Source of the DNA: Nymphaea colorata
Taxonomy: Eukaryota; Streptophyta; Magnoliopsida; Nymphaeales; Nymphaeaceae
Length of the DNA: 64,000 bases
Reading direction: 5' to 3'
Assembly: GCF_008831285.2 (NCBI RefSeq)
Contig: NC_045150.1
Location: forward strand, 12,941,868-13,005,867
Part shown: positions 43,464 through 55,120 of the stretch, piece after piece
Layout: each line of letters begins with the position of its first letter
Numbering within the stretch: the first letter of the stretch is position 1
Notes under the pieces: generated by a model
The model's database searches: none
What the model was told of the DNA's origin: nothing
Seen by the model: the letters and a program-made list of their open reading frames with translations, nothing else
Made by a program: the position numbers and the translations under genes

Positions 43464-43888
43464 CACTATGTAACATAAACAGGAGGGTTGTTGCGCAGTG
43501 GAATTGGAGTTCGGTAGGGGTTAGGGTTGGGAAGGAGCCAATGCATGAGAGGGAAGAGAGAGAGAAGGCGAGAATGGTCTTATCGGCAGAGGAAGGAGAG
43601 AGATGAAAAGCGACGTGCCAACAAACCCTCGCCGATGAACCTCCTTACCATGTACTCCGCGTGGGCACCCATGCGGAGTATATGGTAAGGAGGTTCATCA
43701 GCGAGGGTTTGTTGGCACTGCCCCCTTCATCTCTCTCCTTCCTCTGCCGATCAGACCGTTCTCTCCTTCTCTCTCTCTTCCTCTCATGCATTGGCTCCTT
43801 CCCAACCCTAACCCTAGCCCCTACCTGAACTCCAATTCCACTGTGCAACAACCCTCTTGTTTATGTTACATAGTGCATAGTGTGAATC
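43464..43888. repeat. Fold-back inverted repeat with arms of about 200 bp
   Basis: 43464-43662 is the imperfect reverse complement of 43672-43888, centred on GTACTCCGCGTGGGCACCCA (43655-43674), itself palindromic with the following GCGGAGTA. Each arm carries CCAACAAACCCTCGC or its complement, and AACCCTAACCCTAGCCCC. In unit 1 (30604 onward) only the right arm and the palindromic centre are present. The structure resembles a foldback or nested MITE. Confidence 0.75.
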
Positions 43889-44117
43889 CACATACATACA
43901 TATTTTCGACCCTAACTGGTGATTGACCATTAGTGTGAGTCTACATATGTGTTGGCCTATGAGATATCTAGTCTTGAATAGTTTTAATTGTTGAAGGACA
44001 AATTCTCAAACATTTATGGTCACAGCGACTCCATACTTTGTGGGTTGCTTCTTTAAGTTGGAAAAAATTTGGAGTTTCAATAAGTTGCCTAATAGTTAGA
44101 GTTGGTTTCCTCTTGTC

Positions 44118-44121
<4 letters not shown>

Positions 44122-44164
<43 letters not shown>
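44122..44164. repeat. (TA)n microsatellite
   Basis: About 20 uninterrupted AT/TA units, absent at the matching place in unit 1 (about 31475). Confidence 0.95.
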
Positions 44165-44166
<2 letters not shown>

Positions 44167-45365
44167 ATTTTTATATGTGTATTAGGATACTTAAAAAAAA
44201 TTATTCTAAAAAAATATATGGATATATGATAATGTCTCTAATTGTTTACAATCTCATGTGCGTGGTGTTGTCTTAAAAGTATCCTCTCATGTTGTATCCC
44301 GTTGTAGATTGGTATTCAAATTAAATTGTCACATCTACTATGTCCTTAAATATCAACATTTGGCATCTTTTATAGATAGAATAATCTTCTAAAATCTCAC
44401 ATTCTGCTAGAAATAATCATATTGTAGAAGCAATATTTTCTCTTTGCCATTATATAATTTTATTGAAAAATATGTCAAAAAAAAAGAAGGATATCTTCAT
44501 CCCAAAGTTGTTTCATCAACATGCGGCCTCCTTGTTCCACATTTTGTTTTCTTTTAATTTTTCCTCTTTTTGCCTGAGAGGAGAAGGCTCAGCTACCTTC
44601 TCCCACACGGAGCAGAGGCAGCCGATTCTACAACTGTTATTTGATTTTCCACAGTGACAAAAATAAAAAAAAATATATTCATCTAATTGCTAGCATTTTT
44701 AGCAAAAAGAATTGCTAATGATTTATTAGCCAAGCATGTAGCCCGTATGAGGCTAAGAACATCTGGGTTTGCCTCTTTGTGAGGTCATTGAAAAATATCT
44801 AAGCAGACCTCATCATTGAATAAGAAGATGGTTTAGCTTGTGTTCACATGAGACTAAGTTTTAAATGCTTATATGATTGCTAGTATTATTATCAAGAGAA
44901 TTCTTGTTGATTTTTATGTAAAGCTTGTGGTTCACATGAGACTAAGTTTTAACATGTTACGATGGAAATACTTGTGCATGAAGAAAACCTCGTAACAAAT
45001 GTGAAATATATTGAATATTTGAAAGGTTGTGATGAAATGAAAGGAAAACTTCGCTACAAACTTTGAACAAAATTCAAGTTACGATGGACAAACCAATATG
45101 GAAAGCTGCGTAACTAAATATCAAGGAAACCCACAAATAGTGGAAACAATCTCACAGTTTCATGACCCAGTGGAGGTTGTTGGATAGTGGCCTTGAGCCC
45201 CGTATTTACATTCTGTAACTGCAAGAGGGCCCACTTGCAGTTATTAGATTAAATATGAAAACTAACCAAATCTCTCTAGTCGTAACCATTGCTGGGCGGA
45301 AAACCCTTTGAGGCGGTCTCATTGTTTCTTTGGGAACATTCTAATCTATTGTCCAATTGGATGCA

Positions 45366-45585
45366 ATGGAAGGACCTATCGAGGAGAAGGGCGTCTGCTC
45401 TCCTTGTTGTGGTGTCGATGGAACTGAGGCATCCTTGAAAGACTTCCCAAGGAGACGATGTGCAGAAATATGATGTTTTCTTAAGTTTTAAGAGGTCCCG
45501 ACACTTGCAAGGGATTCATTGCCCATCTTTATGATGCCTTGGTAACGAGGGGCATCTCTACTTTCATAGATAACGTTGACCTCTG
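45366..45585 (+). pseudogene. TIR-domain remnant of the unit 2 TNL
   Basis: The ATG at 45366 opens MEGPIEEKGVCSPCCGVDGT, matching unit 1, but a one-base gain around TTGAAAGACTTCCC loses the frame before the TIR. The TIR nucleotides (AATATGATGTTTTCTTAAGT at about 45467) are recognisable, with AAGAGGTCCCGACACTTGCA replacing the RGEDTR-like region. The segment after TTTCATAGATAACG is deleted relative to unit 1. This would be the first exon of the TNL whose NB-ARC exon starts at 46941. Confidence 0.7.
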
Positions 45586-46482
45586 AGGCTCCCTTTTGAT
45601 GCCTTATCCGTACTTGTTTTTGAGGGTCGAGAGGCCAGGTAGCTATTCAAGATGAGAGCCATCAAAATCATTAGGAATAGGAAATTCAGTGGAAGAAAAG
45701 GAAGGGAGGGTCAACTCGATAAATGGCTTCTGAGATAGATAAATGCAATGGATGCCATTTTCCATCAACAAAATGGTAAGGAAGGACCCTGACTTCAAGG
45801 AAAGGAACTGATTGAATGGAAATGGAAGGCCCGCCCTATAGAATGAATAAGGAGAGGCCTCTTGATGACTGAGCCACTCTGAGAACTCCATATTTCTTCC
45901 AGAGAATCTCCTACTTGTTGCTAAAAAGACTTTGACTTAGGATTAGTCAGTTCTATTTCTCGATGGGGCTTGAACGATTTGTCTGACCAATGATCTTCTT
46001 GAATTGAGAGCTTGCATGGTGGACAAAACTTTTGCCAATGATTTAATGTAGGTTTTACAGTCAGATCTCACAATGGGCTAAAGGCAGTGTTGTTATGGTG
46101 TTTGATTCATATAGACACATTTTTCCTCAACGCAGATTTAGTGCTCGGCACACCCCAACATTCTAAACAATCATGGAGTCATGTTAAATTGATATTTATG
46201 TCCTTGTTGAAATGGTAAAAAATGAAAAGAGAGGGCCAACTTTTTCACATTGAATTAAATTGATCACCTTTAATTGCTGTGCGTAGGTGGGTTTGTGTAT
46301 AGGACTTGTTATGTAAGGAAGCATCGGAATAAATTTAGTAAGCAATCCATGTGTAAATGACGCGAGGGATGCACCGGAAAATTAAGAATCTAATTAATTT
46401 TCTCAAAATGTTGTTTATGTTCTTAACTTTTTCATAAACCCATGCACTGCTTATTCAAGCTCTCTCTCTCTCTCTCCCTCTC

Positions 46483-46577
<95 letters not shown>

Positions 46578-46940
46578 AGCATGTGCTAGACAAGTTGGTG
46601 TTGGATAATTCAATCATGGAATTAAGAAAAAGATGGAGAAAAATGCATATTGAATTTTGCTCAACCATTTGTCTAGACAGATCAATGGCTATGATTGTTT
46701 CAGATGTATCTCACATCTAACTTTTGCACCTACTCTGTCTCTACTTGTGATATTAATTCTGATTTGGGTTGATTTATCCCTTGTGGATTGTAATAAAGCT
46801 GGAAATACTCTCTTTCTCTCTCCCTTATGATGTTGTTCTTTCCTTGCTAAATTATTTCAATATTTAGCTTCATTCAAATGGGTCTTGTATGGATGAAGCT
46901 TTCTTTCACTAATTATTGGTGGCTTATTAATTCATTGTAG
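45586..46940. other. Region between TIR and NB-ARC exons of unit 2
   Basis: It ends with a good acceptor (TTCATTGTAG) before the NB-ARC exon, so at least its right part was the intron. 45586-45890 has a minus-strand open frame, FIELTLPSFSSTEFPIPNDF followed by DGSHLEKLPGLSTL, that looks like a leucine-rich fragment in the wrong orientation; it is shared with unit 1 (32924-33181). The middle contains the microsatellite cluster at 46460-46577. Confidence 0.45.
46460..46577. repeat. Compound (TC)n-(TA)n-(AG)n microsatellite
   Basis: A (TC)n tract (46460-46486) is followed by about 74 bp of TA repeats with a small interruption, then (AG)n (46561-46577). TC and AG are reverse complements, so the whole block can fold into one long hairpin. 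Confidence 0.95.
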
Positions 46941-49550
46941 GGACGAAGCAGATCTTAAAGCTCGCATTTTGAAAAGGATTATGCAGGAAGTGAACCCTAA
47001 ATACCGGTTCATCTGCGACTATCCTACAGATCTTGATTCTTGCGTAAATGAGGTGATCAAACAGTTGGATGGGAAAGTTAGAATGGTTGGCATATGTAGG
47101 ATGGGTGGCATCGGGAAGACAACCCTTGCCAAAGCAGTCTACAACAGATTATTAAAGCAACACAATGTCCTCAAGAACTGTTCCAGCTTCGAGAACTGCA
47201 GCTTCCTTGCAAATGTTCGCGAAGTATCGAAGCAGTACAATGGAATCGTTGGCTTGCAAAAGCAGCTGCTTCGTTATGTCTTTTGAAGAGAAGTGATAAT
47301 AAACGCAAAGGACGACATCATCACCAAGATCAGAAAAAAAATTCAAAACATGAAAGTGCTTGTAGTTCTCGATGATGTTGGTGATGAAGGTCAGCATCCG
47401 GTCAGGTTGGTTTAGAGGCCAAAGCATAATCATTGTCACTTCTAGAGATGAAAGCATCTTTAATGCACGACAGAAGGTCATATATAAGGTTCCGGAATTG
47501 GATCCTACCCAATCGCTTGAACTTTTCAGTCAGCATGCGTTTGAGCAACCCAAACCAAAATCAGAGTCGAAGAAAGTTGTGTCAATTGCTGGTGGGATAC
47601 CTCTTGCCTCCTAGTATGTGGGAGACTCTTCTCTGACTTTGAATCCATTGAAGAATGGAAGTCGAATCTGGAGCAACTTCTAATCTTATAATTATGTTGC
47701 CTTTGCTTTCTGAAAATTATCCTCTCAAAACTTGATTTTAGAAGGCTCAAACCTCCAACTTCTAATTTTACTTTTTCTTGAGCATAACCATGTGGAACTG
47801 AAAAATTGTAGAGTCCAATAGCTGATCTCCTATTTCTTATGATAGTTTGCATAAAGCTCTAAATCTAAATTGTGTCTTCTTTTGGTGGAAAGCTTTTGCA
47901 GAAATAATACGACATCACTTGCAGTGCTTCCACGTTTTCATTTTATCAAGGAGCTCATTTTTTTTCTTTCTTTCTGGTGATCTTTCCTATCCCAGGGAAC
48001 AGATGAGGTTGAAGCCATTATTTTCCACCGTGACTGCAGCATAATATTCCACCTTTGAACACGATGTCTTTTAGAAACATGGATGAGCTGAGAATACTTG
48101 ATACAATCTTCGTCAGGATGGAGGGCTTGTATCAGGATCTACCTAAATCGTTGAAGTTCCTGAGGTGGTGGCAGTGTCGATTGAAATCATTGCCGATCAT
48201 CGACTTTGATGTTATGAACATTGTAGTGCTCGACCTGACAGGGATAATCATAGAGGAGTTTCTACATCCAAGCGTGACTAGCATGAGGCCTTTTCGTTGC
48301 TTTCACCCCCAGGATGTGAACTACTCGCGGACGTTCAGCCATTTGAAAGTCCTTTTTCTCATGTATTGCAAGAACCTCAAGAGCACCCGATTTTAGGCTG
48401 ATTCCAAATGCAACCAAATTGGTATTTGAAGGGTGCACCAAGTTGGGTCGAGTCCATGAATCGATTGGCGATCTCCACAAGAAGTTGGTGTGCTTGAACT
48501 TGGGACTCTCGTTCTCTAAAGAAAATACCTAATAGCATGTCGCCTAAGTTCTTTGGAGAAGGTCGTCCTTGGGTCACTACGGGAACTCCCAGAAGAGATT
48601 GGCAGGTTGACGTCTTTAAGGGTGCTCCAATTAGCCGAAGGGCATATGCAAAAGATTCCGGAGTCTGTTGGCCGGTTGACAAACCTGCAGGAGCTGAAAG
48701 AGATCCTTTGCGCGGATTTGAAGACCATCCCAGACATTTCAAATTTGCAAGCCCTGCGGCGTTTACGTCTGAGCAATTGCTACCGGCTGATGGATGTTCC
48801 TGGCCTTAGCAAACTGAGATGCCTAGAGTCCCTGAAACTGGACGCCTGTGAAGCACTAGACATGAATGACATGATCAAGGTAACTTCTTTACACATATAT
48901 ATATCAGTATCGTTTTCATATACTTCTAGTCGGCCTGCATTCTGTTTTATCGTTCACAATAAAGTAGAGTGAAAAGTTCTGATCTTCTTTTAAATGTGCA
49001 CGTAAACAGGAGGCCAAGAGGCCAAGTTCGAACATTGCAGAGCTGTCAGCCTTTCTGGACAGTCGATTGATTATTCCCACTCCAATGTGCGCCGTCCAGG
49101 CAGCACTGGAGTTGTTGTTGAGGGCCGCGTGCCATCTGAATCGAGCAATCTTTCAGGAAGCAATATTGATTCTTCTCGAGTTTGATGGGATACCTCGAGT
49201 TCTCCTCCTCCTCCCCCTCCTTGAATGCCCTTTGGGTCGAACCAGCTCGAAAAGCAGAACTGTTCTTCTATAAAACTGTCTGCTGGCGCTTCTGCTGTCT
49301 GCGCCTCGTGTGCCTTGAAGAACCAGTAGGGTGTTTTCACAGTTGGCCGGTGAACTTGTGGCTTGACAACGACGACGGAAGGGATTGGTGGCCCTTCTTT
49401 TTCGCGCTGACGGTCCACCTTAATTTGTTTGTTCAAATGAGAGTTCCACCGGTTCTTTATATCATTGGCCGTCCTTCCCAGTTCCCAGCATCCTCCCGGA
49501 AATTAGTGACCATCTTATTCATCACATGCACGTCAATTATTAGAAAGTAA
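46941..49550 (+). pseudogene. TIR-NBS-LRR resistance gene (NB-ARC and LRR exons), decayed
   Basis: The NB-ARC exon starts at 46941 (DEADLKARILKRIMQEV) and shows the P-loop as MGGIGKTTLAKAVYN. It then has FENCSFLANVREVS (RNBS-A), a TGA at 47284, KVLVVLDDVGD (kinase-2), SIIIVTSRDESIF (RNBS-B) and GGIPLA (GLPL), with frame changes between them. ARC2 is missing after WKSNLEQL. The LRR exon begins at 47996 behind CCCAG with GTDEVEAIIFHRDCS, then NMDELRILD, LPKSLKFLRWWQCRLKSLP, and later LPEEIGRLTSLRVLQLAEG and IPESVGRLTNLQEL, to the AAG|GTAACT donor at 48879. A last exon (49010 onward) encodes a frameshifted C-terminal region. Intact TNLs are intracellular immune receptors. At least six stops or frameshifts make this copy inactive. 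Confidence 0.88.
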
Positions 49551-49605
49551 TTAATATATATAAAAAAAAATATGTTCTTACTTTTCAATGAATAAGGAAC
49601 AATAA

Positions 49606-49960
49606 GTTAGGGTGTGTTTAGATGACATCCTCATCTAACCCAATTTTGTAAAACTTGGTTTTATGAAAATTAAGCTTTTTTTAATGAGTTTTTAAAACTT
49701 GGTTGGTTTGTTTAAGTGACACACTCAAAACCTGGTTGGTTTTGAAGTGTCACCCAAATACCTCCAAAGGGTATGTTTCGATGACAACCTCGTCGTTTTG
49801 TGAAGGCTTTAATCTATTAAAACCAAATTTTTAATGAATTTTGAGAACTTGATTTGTTTATTTGGGCAGCATACTTAAAACCTGGTTTTTTAGAATAACC
49901 TCAAGAGGTTATGTTTTGTATTTCCTTTCACAAAACCTGGTTTTGTCTAAATGTGGTCCA
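49606..49960. mobile_element. MITE-like block with GGGTGTGTTTAGATGA start
   Basis: It starts AGGGTGTGTTTAGATGACAT and ends TTTGTCTAAATGTGGTCC, weakly inverted-complementary ends of the kind seen in small hAT-type elements. Inside, AAACCTGGTT/AACTTGGTT and GTGACACxCAAAACCTGG motifs recur. Borders and target duplication are not proven. Confidence 0.35.
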
Positions 49961-52447
49961 ATAATAGAAAATAAGCGAACTCAGTTCAATATAAGCTAGA
50001 TTGGTGCTTCATAAATATATGTTAAATTCAAGACCCAAGCTAGTTGTGACCATTCTGTGTTTCTCTATCATTCATAAAAAATCTCAAATAAAACGTTTAA
50101 ATAAGGAAGACAATGACACCATATTCTGTCATGCGATGATTAAGACCAGATTGAATTGTGTGGAGGCAATAAACATGGGTAAAGGCATTTTTGAAATTTT
50201 TTATAAAAGAAGTTGATATTTTAGACATTTTCACCTTTTAAATCCTTTTTTACCCTTTCAAAATTTTCTTTTTATTATTTTAATAGATGTATTTTGGTCA
50301 TTTCGACCCTTGTGCACCAAATTTCCGTGCAAGCTCCAGTGCATGTAAACTTATTATTATTATTATTGTTTATGATGTATCGGCCAAATGCATTGTGCGG
50401 TGAGAATTCCGATACGAGCAACATTGGACTCAATTGATTCATTTGTCTTTTCCCTTGCCAAGCTTTTCTTTTGGAGTGGGAACCACTTTCTCTACCTTAT
50501 TTCTTTTTTTCTTTCACTCTTTATATAAGATTGCCCATGTTGATTCTCTTTTTCCCTTTTGCAATACTCACTCAAAGAAAAAGCAAAATGTAAGATGAAA
50601 TTTTCACTATATAAGTTGAAATAATATTATTGATGAAACATTAAGAGAAACAATATTGATAATCTTTGAAGGGGCAGAAAGTGATGAGGCATGATACGAG
50701 TCAAGTGGTTCTTTATTATCCTGAGAGGCATGATAGTTCTACGACAATCTTTGAAGGGGCAGAAAGTGGTGAGGCACAGACTGAACCAGAAGAGGTGATA
50801 TGGATCGACCTCAGGTTCCGCAGTGAAGCTTTCATCTCTCTGAAGTTGGAGGATGATAAAGGGAAATGAGTCATGGTAAGAGATGGGAAGGGGTACCCTT
50901 ACCGAAGGATCGACGTCACCTTCCAAGGTACCCGTTTCCGTATAGTCTTGTACAAGTGACTACCGTTTGGTATGGATGGGGCAGACGCATGTCTTAAGGT
51001 ATATAACCAAACTAAATCTGAATTCAAAAAGTACCTTAGGCAAATAACAATTTTTGTTTTTTCAGTTAATTTGGAATCGAGCTATGGCCTAGGCTGGGAC
51101 CCCTCCATCAGCCTCTAATATTACATATGTCACCTGTATCCGTGCCAACTTTTGATGACTGGTTTGCTGTTTGATGAAGTGGGTGTAAATTAAGAACAAT
51201 ATGTGTCTCAATATCAGCCTTATTTTTCTTGTTGAATTCAATCAATAAATATTTTAAAATATTTATAAAACAAATATCAGACGTGAAGCATGGATCGGTC
51301 ACCTGATATGCATCGACTTATATTGGCTCGTGTAAACCACTTAAAGGAAAAAGTTTTAAACAATATTTGTATTAAATATTGTTATGTATTTAAAAAAAAA
51401 CTTTTTATTTGATATTAAAATTAATAATTCAACTATTTAGGTTAGCTGTTAAAATTAGAAAACTTAAAACATGTTGAATCATACAAAGTATACAATATAT
51501 CTATCCAAAACCAAAAAAAAGAAAATTAAAGGATAAATGACAAAACAGCATAAAACTATTAGAAACGTATCAATATTTCCTAATACTTATATTAATTATT
51601 ACTAGTGAGTTTTAACCGTACCAAATATCAGTGGTTTAAATCTTTAAAGTAATAGGTTTGTAAACGTTGATGATTTGAACTATCTTTCAAACGGTGCACT
51701 ATGTGATATAGAAAGTATTAATGTCAAGATTGAAAAAAAAAAGATGTGCTGGAGGTATGGTTGGGCATTGGGTCGGCTGGCCCAGCTCGGTAAGAAGTCA
51801 GACTCAAACTGGACCGCAAGTTGTGCCCACAGCCTGGCTTTGAACTCCGTCCATTCCAGCTCAATTAAAATAAAAAATAATATAATATATAAATATAATT
51901 AATTATAATAAAATATAATATTTAAAAATAAAATAAGGTATCGTCGAGTACCGGGAAGCCAGCCCAATGCTGCTTGAGGTTACCCGGAGTGGTGCTTTTC
52001 CTACATCAATGCCTAGGAACAAACACATATCTTGAACTCTTGAATTCCATTCTCTACCTCCGTAGGATAGAAGAGAGTATAATTAATTCCATTCTCCACT
52101 AGCCCGACTACCTATGGTGCACCTCTTAATACTATCAGACCTAAGGCTTGAGTTAATTTAGTTTAGATTATTACAGAAGGAAACCAAATCATAGTTACAA
52201 ATAACGTTTCGAACGACTAGGTTTTTCTTGGGTATAATACGGTGCGTTTGAAAAAAAAAAAGAGAAAAACACAGAAAATTTTTAAAAATTTAAAAAAACT
52301 AAAAATACAAAAATAAAAAAGTGAAAATCTAATAACACAAACATCACAAGGTAAGTAGATTTGCAACAAATTAAAATAAAAAATAAAAAAACTGTTTGGC
52401 ATTAAAAAAACTGAAAAATTAAAAAAGCGAAAAAACCATTTTTAACA
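49961..52447. other. AT-rich intergenic DNA
   Basis: No recognised gene. AATCTTTGAAGGGGCAGAAA is repeated at 50661 and 50746 (85 bp apart) inside a short open frame ending EEVIWIDLRFRSEAF...LEDDKGK at about 50869, which I do not recognise. 52195-52447 has the inverted relative of the AT-rich insert seen at 35379-35819. Confidence 0.4.
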
Positions 52448-54057
52448 TTTTTTTTTCAAAAAACACATTTTTTAAAGGTTTAAATGGTCATTTAATTTTC
52501 TCACATTTTTTTCAAAAAAATGCATTTTCTGTAACTATGGGACTGGTCACCCTCAACTTTCACTTAGATGCAATTCCCAAAAGGTTCAGAGCTAAGCTTG
52601 AAGTGTAAGGCACCACCACTACATAACTTATGATCTGTCCCTCCCATTCATTCCCCTTAGACCCAAGGTTTTGAATAGAAGAAACTGAGATCGCGACCTC
52701 TGGTAGATCTTTAAATCAACGAATACCTTGATAGGTCGCGACACAGCCTTAGACCTTGGGGGCAGGGGAGTTTCGGCTTTCACATGGACAGTGAAACGAA
52801 ATAGTACTTCTCCGCTCACTCTGATGCAAACAAGCTCGTTCGTTCTCTCCCAAGTCTCCAGCAAAGTGGCTCGGGGCCTCTACATCTTTTGCTTTTGGAC
52901 TTACATTTCCATTTGTTTTGGACCTACTTGGACTCAATGGATGTGCCTATCCAAGAACTTGTTCTTCGAAAGAAAGGCTCTTGAATATGGGATCTATGGA
53001 AACTTTGCAGCAGATTTTTTGAATTTCGACATGGTTGATCTTCAATTCTACCTTGGATATGGAGAGGTTTGGCTCAGATCTGATATTCGCAACCAAGCTG
53101 CATCAAAATCCAGCCATGCAGTTTGGCGTCACTGGATCTAGATCTTAGCCTGCCAACTCTCATGTTTAGATAGATCTAGAAATTCTACTTCAATTCATTT
53201 GATAAATGACTGTCATTGTTATGATATCCGTTTTACATCCAGATCTAACCATATCCAGTGAGATCCCGTTGGACACAAATTTCTTGACCAAATTAGATTT
53301 GGTCCATTTGGGGATCCAGATTTTCACTATATGAACCAGATTCAGGTTTAGAAACAGGCTTCCTGAGTCCATGATAATCCGGTCCGGGTGGGCATTATTC
53401 AGACTCTTGTTGCATTTTCTGAAGCCAAACCATGTCCATGTACACTAATATCCTCGATTTACATGTGAAATATGGTAAACATTTCAGATCTTTGAGTCAT
53501 GATCCGGCTTTGGTACAAATTGTATAGAAACCTTGACCCAGTTGGTGATCGTGTGACCTCATTTTCTTTACCAGTCCATTCATTGACATCCTTGCTGGCT
53601 ATAAGAAATTGGGCAGTCCCAGAGGTTTAGATAATCAGATCCGTGATCCAATTCCATATATCTATGACGGTTCATGGGAACTGCTCTCTTATGCATCACC
53701 ATGTATAGCATTTGAACTTCAAATTTGCGTGAAATAAAATGTTTCCCTTTGTTCGACTTTGTCTCTTTCAAAGTGCTCAAGCATCAATTTTAAAGATTTG
53801 GGTCATAAGGCTCGGCATTAGTGGATCCGACTCAAACCCGTGTTCATATAATCAGATCCTTATTTCGAATTCCAATGTTCATTGCTAAAACCTATCGCAA
53901 AAGGTGTATTTCAAAATGGTATATCATTGGCCCTAGTTTTTAACCACGGATGTCATTTTTACCAATGGAAATTCTTTAAAAAAAAAAAAAACTCATATGG
54001 CAACAGATATTGGCTGCCTGACTTCAAATTCACTATATTTCTTTTATATATATATAG

Positions 54058-54109
<52 letters not shown>

Positions 54110-55119
54110 GTAATCTTCCATTTCACACAACACATCTTTGATCATTAGTGAAGACACTGATTATAATTAACGATGTCAGTGGACCGCATTTACCATGCAT
54201 CACAAATTTGGATCCCAAGTGAAAATATATGACTCTACATTCGATGATCCGTCTGATTGTGCATTCCTAGCTGGATCTCAGATCTGACTGGAAAGCGAAA
54301 CTGAATGTAAGCAAATATCAGATTTTTACTCCACCCAAACTTTATTTTGGACTCATAATCCAAACATAAATCCTGTGCCTACATGCAAGTACTAACTTTA
54401 TTTCATTTGGGGGCTGTTTGGATTCATAGAACCACGCAACGTAGTGTTCCATGAATCTGCTTCCAATTTTTAGGGGAGATAAGTATGAATATGATATCGG
54501 TGCCAAATGGTTCGTTACATTAAATGTGCTCGCAGCAACTATGAGAGATTGATTCCCGTTTTAGTAGATTTTTTGTTTTTAATTTTTTTCAAATTCTATT
54601 TCTTGACAGAGTCCACTTTTTATTGGCAACTTATTGGGATCACTGTCAATTTCTGTCCAATAATGGAATGTTGTTGAAACATTGGATTCCTGCTCCATGA
54701 TAAAGATTTTTCACTCCTTATATAGGCAACCTTAAGATATTTCTTCTTACTTTTAACAAACTAAATTATGTGTCCCTTTGGTGATACAAATTCAAATGCC
54801 AGGGTGCATGCTTAAGTACACAAATCAACGTAAATTTTAGACTTCAAATACACACATAATCCCACTTCACTGTCAATGCTTTCTCTGATCCACTGTCACA
54901 GAAAATGCGTCTTATTGAAAAAAGACGCGTATAATACAACAAAACATAGTCAGAGGTATAATACCTATACAAAACGCGTCTTTAAAAGTAAAAAACGTGA
55001 AAAAACACATAATATACCCATAGTGTTTTTTTATTTTTTTATAATCTTTAGGATTTATTAAATGTTCTAAACTTTTAAAAATTTGCTGAGATTTTTCCAT
55101 TTTATTCCGAAATATACAA
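52448..55119. repeat. Segmental duplication block D2 (unit 2)
   Basis: Direct copy of 33165-36286, lacking the 441-bp insertion and carrying a (TA)n tract at 54057-54106. It follows the TNL gene here, showing the ancestral order TIR, NB-ARC, LRR, D, E. No gene recognised. Confidence 0.75.
54057..54106. repeat. (TA)n microsatellite
   Basis: An almost pure TA run expanded relative to the TATATATATAGACATG of the sister copy at about 34805. Confidence 0.95.
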
Positions 55120-55120
55120 C

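Larger units (their letters stand above)
43660..45804. repeat. Segmental duplication, unit 2 left part
   Basis: Direct copy of 30600-33164. It differs by a (TA)n tract (44122-44164), many small indels and deletions of about 80 and 45 bp around 45573-45600. The right limit of similarity is AAGGAAAG at about 45804, after which the TNL sequence continues while unit 1 jumps to D1. Confidence 0.8.
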
